The notes: generated by a model not told the origin, from the sequence alone. A DNA stretch of 64,000 nucleotides from Paenibacillus sp. PCH8 (GCF_002968835.1 NZ_PKQK01000005.1:62001-126000); one strand, 5' to 3'; counted from the first letter of the stretch, positions 16,198 through 26,109 are shown. Made by a program: numbers and translations.

Positions 16198-17487
16198 TTA
16201 AGTCACGACTACCTTTTCAGATTGCAAACGTTGCAGTGCCTGCTCAGCCAGCCCGGCCAGAAGATATGCCCCAAGCGGCAGTGCCCGTTCATCCACATCA
16301 AAGCCCGGATGATGCCATTCATGTGGACCTGATGTACCAAGGAACAGGAATAGGCCCGGAACTTCTTTTTGATAAAAAGAAAAGTCCTCTCCCGCTGGAG
16401 AAGGCAACGGTCTGACACGGTTCAGCCCAAGCTCACTCGCGACGTGTTCTGCGGCAATTGCCAGCGATTCATCGTTGACCACAGCCGGCGGTCCCTGAAT
16501 CCAGCGAACCGTTGCGCGTGTGCCATAGGCTGCCGCCACACCTGTAACTACCTGATTGAAACGTTCGCGAATACGAGCACGAACCTTCTCGTCAAAGGTA
16601 CGCACCGTGCCATCCAGTATGGCCTCATCGGGGATGACGTTCCAGGCGGTGCCGCTGTGGATCTTGGTCACGCTGATGACGGCGCTCTCCTGGGCACCCA
16701 CATTACGACTCACAATCGCCTGTAGCGCAGTAACGATATGTGCGGCGACGACAATCGGATCAATGCCCGCCTCCGGCACAGCAGCGTGGGTGCCTACACC
16801 TTCTACTTTGACAACAAAACCATCTGCCGCTGCCATTAACGCACCTTCCCGAATGCCCACCGTACCCACTTGCAGGTCAGGCTTGTTATGCAACCCGAAT
16901 ACAGCCTGAACATCAGATAATGCCCCACTCTGGATTACTTGCCGTGCGCCTGTTGCTTTTTCCTCCGAGGGCTGGAAAATGAAACGTACCTTGCCCGGAA
17001 GGCTGGACTCGCGCTGTTTCAGTAATCGCGCAGCACCAATCAGAATCGCCGTATGTGCGTCATGACCACAAGCATGCATTCGGCCATGCACCTGGGATGC
17101 AAAATCCAACTTCGTTTCCTCCTGAATGGGCAGCGCATCAATGTCCGCTCTAAGGGCAACAACAGGGCCATCTCCTGGACCCACCTCGGCTATAAGCCCT
17201 GTTCGCAGTGTATATTCGTCTGCAATCCGAACGCCTTCTTCTTCCAGCCAACCACGAATGGCTGCTGTCGTCTCCCTTTCGTCGCCGGATAGTTCCGGGT
17301 TGCGATGCAAATGCCGCCGAATGGTGATCAGACGCGCAGTGAACTCTTCTGCTCGTTCCCCGTCAAGCTTATGCTTGGGGTCCTGCACTTGCTGCTCAAC
17401 TTGTGGTTCGGCTTCCTGCTTAGTCAGCTCCTGCTCTCCAGCCTGCTGATCTGCTTGCTGTCCAAGCTGTTCCAGATCACTTTTCAT
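16198..17487 (-). CDS. M20D-family amidohydrolase/deacylase (YtnL/YxeP-like)
   Basis: 429 residues from the ATG at 17485-17487 (GGGAGG upstream). After an odd ~40-residue Gln/Glu-rich leader, a complete M20D peptidase follows. Metal ligands include the HACGHDAH motif (~130), the catalytic Glu is in 'FIFQPSEEKATGA', and 'GVGTHAAVPEAGIDP' lies in the dimerisation domain with a His near 'AGEDFSFY'. Relatives YtnL and YxeP/SndA deacylate N-acylated cysteine derivatives in sulfur salvage. The surrounding monooxygenases and LysR regulator point the same way. A repeat element lies in its 5' region. Confidence 0.85.
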   Translation of the reverse strand: MKSDLEQLGQQADQQAGEQELTKQEAEPQVEQQVQDPKHKLDGERAEEFTARLITIRRHLHRNPELSGDERETTAAIRGWLEEEGVRIADEYTLRTGLIAEVGPGDGPVVALRADIDALPIQEETKLDFASQVHGRMHACGHDAHTAILIGAARLLKQRESSLPGKVRFIFQPSEEKATGARQVIQSGALSDVQAVFGLHNKPDLQVGTVGIREGALMAAADGFVVKVEGVGTHAAVPEAGIDPIVVAAHIVTALQAIVSRNVGAQESAVISVTKIHSGTAWNVIPDEAILDGTVRTFDEKVRARIRERFNQVVTGVAAAYGTRATVRWIQGPPAVVNDESLAIAAEHVASELGLNRVRPLPSPAGEDFSFYQKEVPGLFLFLGTSGPHEWHHPGFDVDERALPLGAYLLAGLAEQALQRLQSEKVVVT

Positions 17488-17510
17488 GACACGGCCTCCC
17501 ATGTGTAACC

Positions 17511-17620
17511 ATTCACACGATAACGGAGAGGACAGAAAAAACCTGAGGATAACAGCGATTGGAAGGTTATTCTGTCATCGTAGTGTCCGTGTGAATAATC
17601 TTTAGTTCAACTTATATAGT
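17511..17620 (+). repeat. Dispersed palindromic element, short copy (R1)
   Basis: Ends ATTCACACG/CGTGTGAAT are perfect inverted repeats. Inside, GGACAGAAAAAACC pairs with GGTTATTCTGTC around the core GAGGATAACAGCGATTGGA. It occupies the region just upstream of the M20 amidohydrolase start. Confidence 0.7.
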
Positions 17621-17661
17621 CCAAGAATAATCATATGTCTGTACTCAACAGTCGCACATCG

Positions 17662-18723
17662 CTACCCCATTGCAGCTTCTTCTTCCTTCGTTTCAAATGT
17701 AAATTCACGGAGTCCTTGCTCTGCCAATATCTCACGCAACAATTCAAAAGAACGAATCCGCTTGGAAAAGTCCCGTGTAGCCGTAGTCACAATCAACTCT
17801 TCCACTGCAAAATCCTGCTGGAACTTCAACAGCTCCCGACCTACCGTTGTTTTCGTGCCCCGGGTCGCGCTCGGTTCGAGAATTTCGAGTCGGTACTTTT
17901 CGTTGGACTGACGTCCAAATTCCTCCGCCTGCTCAACAGAACCTACCGTCAGCACTTTGCCACTTTCCATGTGAATCCTCACTAGCTTATGTTCACTTGC
18001 AAGTCCTTCCGCTTCTTCTTCACTCTCCGCCACAATTAACGATATTGCAAGAGCGGCATAGGGCTCACGTCCCTGGGAACGATCGAATTGTTCACGATAT
18101 ATACGAATGGCTTCATGTGCCACCTCTGTATTGCTGTTAATGAACAGTGAAAAGACATACGGGAGTCCAAGTTCCGCAGCCATACCTGCACTATCGACAC
18201 TGGCCCCCAGCACATACAGCTCCGCTGGAATATCGGATACAGGCGAAGCCGTAAGCCCCGCAAGTGCATGAGATGAATCTTCATGCGGCTCATTGTGGAT
18301 GTACCTGTTCACCTGAGTAATTTTCTCTTTGAGGGATGCTGCTTCCTGAATACCTTCCTGCAACGCCTGTGTTGAACGGGGTAATCCGCCTGGTGCCCGG
18401 CCAATGCCCAGGTCGATTCTTCCAGGTCCGAGTGCGGCGAGTACATTGAAGTTCTCGGCCACTTTGTACGGGCTGTAATGCTGTAACATCACTCCGCCAG
18501 ATCCGAGTCGAATCCGCTTCGTATGGGCTAGCAAGTGGGAGATGAGTACTTCCGGGGAAGAGCCTGCGACATGCTGTCCATCATGGTGCTCTGATACCCA
18601 GAACCGATGGAATCCAAGCTGCTCTGCCCGTTGTGCCAGCTCAATCGTATGCCGAAAAGCATCCACCGGCGTTTCCCCTTCATAGATCGGGGTCTGATCC
18701 AAAATGCCAACACGAATACTCAT
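17662..18723 (-). CDS. LLM-class flavin-dependent monooxygenase, MsnO8 family (YtmO-like)
   Basis: 353 residues behind AAGGAGGAG. It is a bacterial-luciferase-like (beta/alpha)8 enzyme that uses reduced FMN and oxygen. Family hallmarks are 'GFHRFWVSEHHDGQHVAGSSPEVL' near residue 40 and 'LGPGRIDLGIGRAPGG' near 105. B. subtilis YtmO is encoded in the sulfur-regulated ytm operon together with relatives of several neighbours here. It probably oxidises an organosulfur compound, using FMNH2 supplied by the SsuE-like reductase encoded at 19809. Substrate unknown. Confidence 0.85.
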   Translation of the reverse strand: MSIRVGILDQTPIYEGETPVDAFRHTIELAQRAEQLGFHRFWVSEHHDGQHVAGSSPEVLISHLLAHTKRIRLGSGGVMLQHYSPYKVAENFNVLAALGPGRIDLGIGRAPGGLPRSTQALQEGIQEAASLKEKITQVNRYIHNEPHEDSSHALAGLTASPVSDIPAELYVLGASVDSAGMAAELGLPYVFSLFINSNTEVAHEAIRIYREQFDRSQGREPYAALAISLIVAESEEEAEGLASEHKLVRIHMESGKVLTVGSVEQAEEFGRQSNEKYRLEILEPSATRGTKTTVGRELLKFQQDFAVEELIVTTATRDFSKRIRSFELLREILAEQGLREFTFETKEEEAAMG

Positions 18724-18751
18724 ATTTGTCTCCTCCTTGATTGTACTGAAC

Positions 18752-18862
18752 CACGATTAACTTGAACTAGAGATGTTACACTTTATCACTCCGATTGCAG
18801 TACCATCTTCAGATTGGTTCTGCACTCTCCGTTTTGGTGTAAAAGTCAGATTCAACGTTAGA
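18752..18862 (-). repeat. Diverged copy of the dispersed palindromic element (R3)
   Basis: On the minus strand: GTGTAAAA-type end, AACGGAGAGTGCAG, stem TGCAGAACCA/TGGTACTGCA, AATCGGAGTGAT, then GTGTAAC. Stem bases differ from those of copies R1, R2 and R4 while pairing is kept. Confidence 0.55.
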
Positions 18863-18866
18863 CGTT

Positions 18867-19739
18867 TTATAGTTGCCTCAACAGTTCCCCGAAGGGCTCT
18901 GCCAATGGCGAATGTTCTTCTTTTAACGTAACGACGCTGATCTGCAAGGATACACCTGCCACCTCATGTACCTGAATCGGGAACAGTTCCTGATTCTGCA
19001 CTTCCTTCTTCACCGTCAGTCCCGGGAGAAAAGCTATACCTGCTCCTTGCATAACCAGTTTCTTCGCCGTCTCCGAATTATCGACATGATATGTAATATT
19101 CGGCGGGTGTTCCAGCGAGTCGAAAGCCCGGTGAATGCGAAGCCAGTCCAGTGAACCACATTCAAAAAAGACCAGCTGCTCATGCCGGATCGCCTCCATG
19201 CTGACATGCCCGCTCTCAATGAATGGATGACCTTTGTACACATATAGCTGGATCGGATCTTCATAAAAAGCGACCGTACGGATCGCAGGATGCATGACCT
19301 TGCGTACAAAAGCCAAATCGATCTCCTGACTAAGCAACTTGGCAATCAGTTGATCCGTTGTCGCTGTCGTCAGTTTGATGTTAATTTCGGGATAAGCTTG
19401 CTTGATCTTGGGTAGAAAATCGGGAATGACGTAATTGGATACAGACACCGTACTCCCCAGACGCAGTGCTTCCGGTGTTGTACGGCGCTGCTGGATTTTC
19501 TGCTTGCCCTTCTGAATCACTTGCAGCACTTGCTGCGCATACGGCAAGAATTTCCGACCTTCTTCTGTCAGCACAATTTGTTTGCCAAGTCGATCAAACA
19601 ACTTGCAGCCCAGCTCCCTTTCCAGTGACTGAATGCGAGCTGTGACCGAAGGTTGGGACAAGAAGAGTACTTCGGCAGCCTTATTGAAGCTTCCGTAGTG
19701 ATTGATATATACAAATGCTTCAATGTTCTCAATATTCAT
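18867..19739 (-). CDS. LysR-family regulator, probably of sulfur metabolism (YtlI/CysL-like)
   Basis: 290 residues from the ATG at 19737-19739, seven nt after GGAGG; six extra upstream codons lack support. The winged HTH is at ~1-60 ('GSFNKAAEVLFLSQPSVTARIQSLERELG'), and the C-terminal co-inducer domain runs from ~88 onwards. It sits inside the sulfur cluster on the same strand, between the FMN reductase and the MsnO8 monooxygenase, as YtlI controls the ytm operon in B. subtilis. The ligand, perhaps O-acetylserine or a sulfur precursor, is inference. Confidence 0.82.
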   Translation of the reverse strand: MNIENIEAFVYINHYGSFNKAAEVLFLSQPSVTARIQSLERELGCKLFDRLGKQIVLTEEGRKFLPYAQQVLQVIQKGKQKIQQRRTTPEALRLGSTVSVSNYVIPDFLPKIKQAYPEINIKLTTATTDQLIAKLLSQEIDLAFVRKVMHPAIRTVAFYEDPIQLYVYKGHPFIESGHVSMEAIRHEQLVFFECGSLDWLRIHRAFDSLEHPPNITYHVDNSETAKKLVMQGAGIAFLPGLTVKKEVQNQELFPIQVHEVAGVSLQISVVTLKEEHSPLAEPFGELLRQL

Positions 19740-19808
19740 GAGCGCCTCCGTATCCACGTCCGCAGACGTTTGATCTCATATTGATTTATCCAATAAACTT
19801 ACTTGGTT

Positions 19809-20357
19809 TTAGGATATCGTAATCCCATCCTTTTCCAGTGTCAATATCAATTCATCCAGTGAACGATCCAGACGTGTTGTAATATCCGCCGTCAGTGTGA
19901 ACTTCCCATCATCCAATCGTTCAATCCCCTGATCAACTGCGTACACCCCACCCAGAATATGTCTTCCACCAAGGGCTGCCAGAACAGGCTTCAAGGCATA
20001 ATCAATGGCGAGCAGATGAGCAATGGAGCCACCGATGACGAGTGGGAGTGTCAACTTACCGCGTAACCCTTCTTGCGGAATCAGATCCAGGAACAGCTTG
20101 AGTACTCCCGAGTACGATGCCTTATATACCGGCGTAGCCACAATAACTGCATCCGCGGCTTCAACGACAGCCAATGCATCACGAATGAATGAGCTGTCAA
20201 ACCGGGCTTGCACCAGATCCTCAGCGGGCAGATCCGCGACATGAATGACTTCAACCGTAATGCCTGCCTCGCTTAACTTGTTGCTGCTGTAATCCGTAAG
20301 CCCTGTCAAACGCGAACGCTTGGAAGGTGCTCCTGCAATGATAACGACATGTGACAT
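19809..20357 (-). CDS. ssuE: NADPH-dependent FMN reductase, SsuE-like
   Basis: 182 residues behind AGGAGG. It has the flavodoxin-like fold of SsuE: 'VVIIAGAPSKRSRLTG' phosphate-binding loop at ~4-19, 'AVIVATPVYKASYSGVLKLFLDLIPQ' (~70-95) and 'PLVIGGSIAHLLAIDYALKPVL' (~105-126). It supplies reduced FMN to two-component flavin monooxygenases, two of which are encoded in this cluster. It is 25 nt downstream of the permease gene, so probably co-transcribed with the importer. Confidence 0.9.
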   Translation of the reverse strand: MSHVVIIAGAPSKRSRLTGLTDYSSNKLSEAGITVEVIHVADLPAEDLVQARFDSSFIRDALAVVEAADAVIVATPVYKASYSGVLKLFLDLIPQEGLRGKLTLPLVIGGSIAHLLAIDYALKPVLAALGGRHILGGVYAVDQGIERLDDGKFTLTADITTRLDRSLDELILTLEKDGITIS

Positions 20358-20382
20358 GATGATCTCCTCCTATAATTAGTAG

Positions 20383-21300
20383 TCAGACCGCGCCTTTGAC
20401 TCTGGGGTCCAGCCGATCGCGAATATCGTCTCCAATCAGATTCACCGCCAGTACGAACAAAGTGATCGCCAACCCCGGGAACGTACAGATCCACCAGGCA
20501 ACCGTCAGATAACCTCTCCCTTGCGAAAGTAATGCGCCCCAATCGGGAATTTCCTTCAACACACCAAGTCCGAGAAAACTGAGACCGGAGCCTGTCAGGA
20601 TCGATGTACCAACGCCCAGCGTCGCCATAACCAGGAGCGGTGACAACGAATGTGGCAGTACATGTTTCCAGAAAATACGTGTATTCGAACCGCCCAGTGA
20701 ACGTGTCGCTGTAATGAAAGGCAGACCCTTGACCGATATGACCTGCCCCCGCATCACTCGTGCGTAACCCGGAATGGAGGAAACGGCAACAGCCAGTGCA
20801 ATATTCATCAGTCCTGGCCCGAGAGCAGCCGCAACAGACAACGCCAGGAGCACGCCGGGTACAGCCATCAGAATATCGACAGCCCGCATGGTTATGGTAT
20901 CGACAACTCCTCCAGCATAACCGGAGATAATACCAAGAGCACTACCGACAATACCGCCCACAAGAACCGAAGCAAATCCAATCAGCAGCGAATCCCTGCT
21001 TCCATGCACAACCACACTGAAGATATCTCTGCCAAAATAGTCCGTCCCGAACAGGTGCGCAGCAGAAGGAGCCTGCAGGATGGCATCCATCATCATCTGA
21101 GTTGGATCATAAGGAGCAATCCAGCCCGGCACAATCGCACACGCCACGGTAAACACGACCACCAGTAATGCTGCATAAACGAATAACCGGGATACCGCGA
21201 ATGAGACACGATGCCGCCAAGCTCTGCGATTCCATAGACGTATACGTCCCACACTGCCTGCCCATGCTTTCTTGTCACCTGCCACATTCTTCATGCTCAT
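20383..21300 (-). CDS. Dpp/Opp-type ABC transporter permease (DppC-like)
   Basis: 305 residues from an ATG ten nt after AAGGAGGAG; a TTG three codons upstream is too close to that site. It shows the DppC layout: N-terminal membrane anchor (~35-60), the periplasmic entry 'GTDYFGRDIFSVVVHGSRDSL', and the coupling loop 'RMRGQ'-like region before 'ITATRSLGGSNTRIFWKHVLPH'. It forms the channel with the permease encoded upstream. In sulfur clusters such importers carry small organosulfur compounds or peptides. No ATPase gene is adjacent. Confidence 0.85.
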   Translation of the reverse strand: MSMKNVAGDKKAWAGSVGRIRLWNRRAWRHRVSFAVSRLFVYAALLVVVFTVACAIVPGWIAPYDPTQMMMDAILQAPSAAHLFGTDYFGRDIFSVVVHGSRDSLLIGFASVLVGGIVGSALGIISGYAGGVVDTITMRAVDILMAVPGVLLALSVAAALGPGLMNIALAVAVSSIPGYARVMRGQVISVKGLPFITATRSLGGSNTRIFWKHVLPHSLSPLLVMATLGVGTSILTGSGLSFLGLGVLKEIPDWGALLSQGRGYLTVAWWICTFPGLAITLFVLAVNLIGDDIRDRLDPRVKGAV

Positions 21301-21359
21301 GAGAAACAACTCCTCCTTCCATACTACGCTTCAGAACACTTCTACTGTTCTATCCGTAA

Positions 21360-22292
21360 TCATGTCCGAACTGCACGCCGGACACGAGGATCAATGTACG
21401 AATACGAGATATCCACCAGTAAGTTCAGTACAACGTAGATGATCGATGTGAAGAACACAACTCCCTGTACAACTGGCAGATCCTTGGCCATGAGAGCATC
21501 TGCAATAATTCGGCCGATCCCCTGTCTGGAGAAGACGGTCTCCACCACAACCGTTCCTGCAAGCAGGTCACCAATCAGCATACCGATTACGGTTACCGCA
21601 GGGATCAGTGCATTACGCAGCGCATGGCCATACATGATGGCGCGCTCCGAAAGTCCTTTGGCCCGTAACGCCACGATAAACGGTTCACTAATCACTTCCA
21701 GCATGCTGTTCCGTACCATACGTACAATAAACCCCGCACCGACAAGACCCAGTGTTGCTGCCGGAAGAACCAGTGAACTGAACCCGTCGGAACCCATAGC
21801 CGGGAACCAGCCAAGTTGTACCGAGAATAACAGGATGAGCAGAATACCGGTCCAGAAAGTTGGCATGGAGATGCCAAACAGTCCAACGAGCCGGGCGACG
21901 AAATCAATCACGCCATTGCGATGAATCGCAGACAATACACCGAGTGTAATTCCGATCGTGATGGCAATAATTGAGCTGAGTGCGGTCAAAGCCAGTGTGG
22001 CTGGAAAATGTTCCAGTATTTTCGGCAGAACCGGATCCGAATTGATCATCGATTTGCCGAAATCCCCACGCAGCATATCACCGAAATAGTTCGCAAACTG
22101 GATGTAAAACGGCTGATCCAGTCCAAGCTGAACCCGCAGATTCTCGATCATCTCCGGGGTAGCCGAGGATGGGTCCAGCATGAGCAGAACCGGATCACCC
22201 GGCAGAAGATACATGATGCAGTACACCAGCACCGAAGCTCCGAATATAACCAGGAGTGATGTTGCAAGTCTTGACAGTATCGTGTGAACCAT
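21360..22292 (-). CDS. Dpp/Opp-type ABC transporter permease (DppB-like)
   Basis: 310 residues behind AAGGAGAT. It is a typical DppB protein: N-terminal 'LLVIFGASVLVYCIMYLLPGDPV', a large loop with 'LGLDQPFYIQFANYFGDMLRGDFGKS', six membrane segments, and the coupling helix 'RNSMLEVISEPFIVALRAKGLSERAIMYGHALRNA'. It lies 59 nt upstream of the DppC-like gene and 41 nt downstream of the binding-protein gene. Confidence 0.87.
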   Translation of the reverse strand: MVHTILSRLATSLLVIFGASVLVYCIMYLLPGDPVLLMLDPSSATPEMIENLRVQLGLDQPFYIQFANYFGDMLRGDFGKSMINSDPVLPKILEHFPATLALTALSSIIAITIGITLGVLSAIHRNGVIDFVARLVGLFGISMPTFWTGILLILLFSVQLGWFPAMGSDGFSSLVLPAATLGLVGAGFIVRMVRNSMLEVISEPFIVALRAKGLSERAIMYGHALRNALIPAVTVIGMLIGDLLAGTVVVETVFSRQGIGRIIADALMAKDLPVVQGVVFFTSIIYVVLNLLVDISYSYIDPRVRRAVRT

Positions 22293-22333
22293 ACCGGGAT
22301 ATCTCCTTCCTGAATCAGGTTGAACTGTTCATG

Positions 22334-23979
22334 TTAGGGCTGAATTCGTACATCGTTGAACAATGGATAACCCAGTGAATCGAACTTGATGCCTTCCACT
22401 TTCTTGGATGCTGCGACCGTATACGGGAAAACATAGATCGGCAGGATCACCGCTTGCTCAATCAGATATTGTTGAATCTGATTGTAGATCTCGGCACGTT
22501 TATCCGCGTCACTCTCGACTGCTCCCTGCTCCAGCAGTTCATCGATCTTCGGATCAGACAAACCGGACAATGTAGGACGCTCACCTTCTGCACTTGTATG
22601 ATAAAAGGCGTACAGTGCATTCGGATCGGAATTGACCTGACTGTTGCCATAAAGATCATAATCCCAGTTCTGATAGATGACTGTTGCAACATCTTTCGTA
22701 ATTTCAACTTCAACAGCAATACCCACCTGTTTCAGCTGTTGCTGGATGATTGCGGCAATGTCATTGCGCTTCTCCCGATTGGGTGAACCATCGACATAAC
22801 GGAGGGTCAGCTTCTGGCCGTCTTTGGCACGGATGCCGTCAGCGCCTTTCACCCAGCCTTGTTCATCCAGCAACTGATTGGCTTTGTTAATGTCCGGGTT
22901 GATGCTTCCTTCCAGCGCGGCGTCATAGCCGAGAATGCCTGGGGACAACGCAGACCATGCACGCTCGTAGTTGCCCAGATACAGTGTTTTGACAATGGAT
23001 TCCACATCGACAGCGGATTGTACCGCCTGCCTTACTTTCACATCATCCCAAGGGGCTTTGCGCAGATTAAAAAAGAGAGTATACGGCAAACCGACTGTGT
23101 TGGCTTGCAAAAGCTGTTGATTCGGATCGTTCTTGAGCACAGCGATATTCTGTGGTGGAACCGTCTCCGCAGCAAGTACCTGACCACTCTGTACACTTCC
23201 GATGCGCGTCGCTTCTTCCGGTACAATCTTGAATGTGATCGTATCCACATGTGGTGCGGCTTTATTTTCAACCGTCTCAGGTCCCCAGTTGTAATCCTTG
23301 TTTTTGGCAACGACGATATCCGCATTTTCATCCCATTTCACAAAGGTATACGGACCTGTGCCCACCGGATTTTTACCCAGCTGGTCGCCATATTTCTTCG
23401 CAGCGGTAGGGGATACGATTCCCAGCAGCGCTTGACTCAAGTTGCCTAGAAAAGCTTGCGATGGTGATTCCAGATTTACCTTGATGGTATATTCATCAAT
23501 GACCTCGGAGGAGCTGTAGGGTCTAATCAGGGCAATGGAATTGGCAGCTTTGGTAGCCGGATCAATGACCCGGTCCAGATTGTATTTCACGGCTTCAGCA
23601 TTAAAAGGTGTGCCATCATGGAACTTCACGCCTTCACGCAGCTTGAATGTGTAACTCTTGCCGTCCTCTGACACACTCCATTCCGTAGCGAGCCAAGGTT
23701 TGATGGAACCGTCAGGCAGTTGCACCACCAGATTGTCGTAAATCGTCCGGATGGCGCGTACCGTTACGGCAAGCCCACTGCGATGAGGGTCAAGCGTATC
23801 CGGTGAAGTAGCAAGTGCAAAGGTCAGGTTGCCCCTCCCGCTTGCCCGGCCTGATCTCCGCCAGAAGCCAGAGCCGCACCTTTCGTGCTACCTCCCGCCG
23901 CCGCTCCGCAACCGGATAATACCATCACCAATCCTGCTGCCAATGCCATATATTTCAGCCATGAGATAGACCTGTTCAT
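22334..23979 (-). pseudogene. Family-5 solute-binding lipoprotein, broken by a one-base frameshift
   Basis: The signal peptide (from MNRSISW at 23977-23979, lipobox LSGC) and a short Gly/Ala linker are in one frame and stop at 23824. The mature SBP_bac_5 domain continues in another frame from 'NLTFALATSPDTLDPHRSG' through 'IYDNLVVQLPDGSIKPWLA' to the C-terminus. The total span (1646 nt) is one base short of a multiple of three, and the break lies in a GGGAGGGG run, where one more G would restore a 548-residue protein of normal family length. It is the receptor of the sulfur-cluster importer. It could be a true mutation, a phase-variable tract or a sequencing error. Confidence 0.85.
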
Positions 23980-24050
23980 ATCGTTTCCCCCTCTGTATAT
24001 ACCAGGTGTGACCTGAGTTGATGCCAATAACATTACCAATACTTTATATA

Positions 24051-24064
24051 TCCTATAAGATAAG
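24051..24064. promoter_or_regulatory. Possible operator upstream of the binding-protein gene
   Basis: Near-palindrome TATCCTATAAGATA, ~75 nt upstream of the binding-protein start. It fits a LysR-type half-site spacing, but this is only suggestive. Confidence 0.25.
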
Positions 24065-24189
24065 TCGGTTTTAAAACAATACGAGTGCCTTATAAATTTA
24101 GAATTACTGACTCTGAATAATGGAATGCTCTTAGATATTAAATACGCTTAGGGATTGCCGAGTCCACTTCTGATTGCAGTGATACCTAA

Positions 24190-25530
24190 TCAGATACTCA
24201 CTTGCTCTCTGGCAGCCGTGTATCGGTTGACTGGAATCTGAACTCCGAGATTACCTCGCAATGTATCATGTTCATAATCGGTACGATAGAGACCGCGCTC
24301 TTGCAGAATCGGTACAACCAGCTCTACGAAATCGGACAATCCACTTGGTAGCTCAGAGGCAATAATGAATCCATCCGCCGCTTCCGTCTCAAACCATTCC
24401 TGAATCTTATCAGCCACCTGTTCCGGTGTACCCAGGAATTTGCTACGCGGTGTTGCTGCACGGAGTGCTACTTCCCGCAAGGTCAATCCCTGCTCTTTGG
24501 CATCCTTCTTGATTTTGTCCGTTCCACTGCGGAAACTGTTGCTTCCAATGCCATTCAGCTCCGGGAACGGTTCATCCAGTGGATATTGGGAGAAATCATG
24601 GTGCTCAAAGAAACGTCCCAGATAATCCAGCGCTTTATCAATGGTCACCAGGCTCGCGATCTCCTGATATTTCTGTTCCGCTTCCTCTTCTGTCCGTCCA
24701 ACAATAGGATTGATTCCTGGCAGAATTACAATATCCTGTGAAGAACGTCCATAGGAAGCCGCCCGTGTTTTGACATCCTTGTAGAACGCCTGTGCATCCT
24801 CAATACTGTCGTGTCCGGTAAATACCGCATCTGCTTCCTGTGCAGCCAACGTTTTGCCATCTTCCGACGAACCTGCCTGGAAGATCACCGGCTGTCCTTG
24901 CCGTGAACGGGCAATATTGAGCGGACCTTGTACGGAGAAAAACTCTCCTTCATGGTTAAGGGTGTGCAGCTTGGATGGGTCGAAGAATACACCGCTCTCT
25001 TTGTCTCTTACAAACGCATCATCTTCCCAGGAGTCCCACAATCCTTTGGTTACCTGTAAATATTCCTTGGCAATGCGATAACGTTCCGGATGCGAAGGAT
25101 GATTGCTCTTGCTGTAGTTCTTCGCTGTACCTTCCAATGGAGACGTGACCACATTCCAGCCTGCACGACCATCACTGATCTGATCGAGGGAGCCAAATTG
25201 TCTGGCTACGGTAAATGGGTCACTGTATGAAGTGGAGAGGGTACCGACCAGTCCGATGCGGGACGTAATTGCAGCCAGGGCGGACAAGAGACTGATCGGT
25301 TCGAAGCGATTCAGGAAATGGGGAATGGATTTCTCGGTAATATACAGACCGTCTGCGATAAAAACAAGATCGAATTTGCCTTCCTCGGCTTTCAGCGTCT
25401 GGCGCTTGTAGAACTCAAAGTTAACGCTGGCATCCGGTTGAACTTCCGGGTGTCTCCATGTGGTATTGCTGCCTCCAACGCCGTGTACAATCGCTCCAAA
25501 TTTCAAACTGCGTTTCGCTGTCATGTGCAT
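24190..25530 (-). CDS. NtaA/SnaA/DszA-family FMNH2-dependent monooxygenase (YtnJ/YxeK-like)
   Basis: 446 residues; the ribosome site GGAAGG serves an ATG at 25530 or two codons later. It is a luciferase-fold monooxygenase of the NtaA family: '[12 protein letters not shown]' (~53-64), '[40 protein letters not shown]' (~95-135) and '[24 protein letters not shown]' (~215). YtnJ and YxeK of B. subtilis act in sulfur salvage loci, and YxeK breaks C-S bonds of S-(2-succino)cysteine derivatives. It likely uses FMNH2 from the SsuE-like enzyme encoded downstream. Confidence 0.88.
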   Translation of the reverse strand: MHMTAKRSLKFGAIVHGVGGSNTTWRHPEVQPDASVNFEFYKRQTLKAEEGKFDLVFIADGLYITEKSIPHFLNRFEPISLLSALAAITSRIGLVGTLSTSYSDPFTVARQFGSLDQISDGRAGWNVVTSPLEGTAKNYSKSNHPSHPERYRIAKEYLQVTKGLWDSWEDDAFVRDKESGVFFDPSKLHTLNHEGEFFSVQGPLNIARSRQGQPVIFQAGSSEDGKTLAAQEADAVFTGHDSIEDAQAFYKDVKTRAASYGRSSQDIVILPGINPIVGRTEEEAEQKYQEIASLVTIDKALDYLGRFFEHHDFSQYPLDEPFPELNGIGSNSFRSGTDKIKKDAKEQGLTLREVALRAATPRSKFLGTPEQVADKIQEWFETEAADGFIIASELPSGLSDFVELVVPILQERGLYRTDYEHDTLRGNLGVQIPVNRYTAAREQVSI

Positions 25531-25824
25531 TCCGCCTTCCTTTTTTATATGCGAATGAACTAAAAGTTAACTATTCCTATGAGTTTGGTTTGTTTTAATT
25601 CCACAAATCTTATCATTGCCCCGCAAAAGGGTCAACAGTGCGGCTAATAGATTTTTTCTATATGAACATTGAACATGTAAATGAACGGTTAAATGAAGAT
25701 ACATCTAAGATCATTTACATCTCATAAAAGTCTCCAGCACATAAAGATTCAACTGCTGCACAATGCCATCTTGCGTCATGCAGCAGCCGGAAATGCTTGA
25801 TCCAAAGGTGTAGTTCTAGCTCCG

Positions 25825-26109
25825 TCAGACCGCTTCCGCTTCGTCCGGTTGTGCCAGAAGTTCAGCCAGTTTCTCCAGATCAGGTTCCAGCAAAGCTTCA
25901 AACTTGCCATCCCCTCCGACTTCAATAACGGGTACATGCCGAATGCCATATTTGGCTTCAAGCACATCTCGCAACACTTCGTTTCCCTGCACCTCAATGT
26001 TCTCGAAAGGCTGGTTTCGCTCGGTCAGAAATGCTTTCACTTCCCCGCAGAAATGACAGCCTGTTTTGCTCCACAGCACGACTTTTTTGGATGATGAAGA
26101 CATCGACAT
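25825..26109 (-). CDS. Glutaredoxin-like protein (YtnI-like)
   Basis: 94 residues behind AGGAGG. It has a thioredoxin-fold protein with an active-site CHFC (~18-21) in 'VVLWSKTGCHFCGEVKAFL' and a cis-Pro in 'YGIRHVPVIEVGGDG', and an acidic C-terminus. YtnI is the corresponding protein of the B. subtilis ytm operon, next to YtmO and YtnJ homologues, and the same trio is present here. It presumably reduces disulfides of imported sulfur compounds. It is the first gene of the co-directional cluster, with 295 nt before the next gene. Confidence 0.82.
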   Translation of the reverse strand: MSMSSSSKKVVLWSKTGCHFCGEVKAFLTERNQPFENIEVQGNEVLRDVLEAKYGIRHVPVIEVGGDGKFEALLEPDLEKLAELLAQPDEAEAV

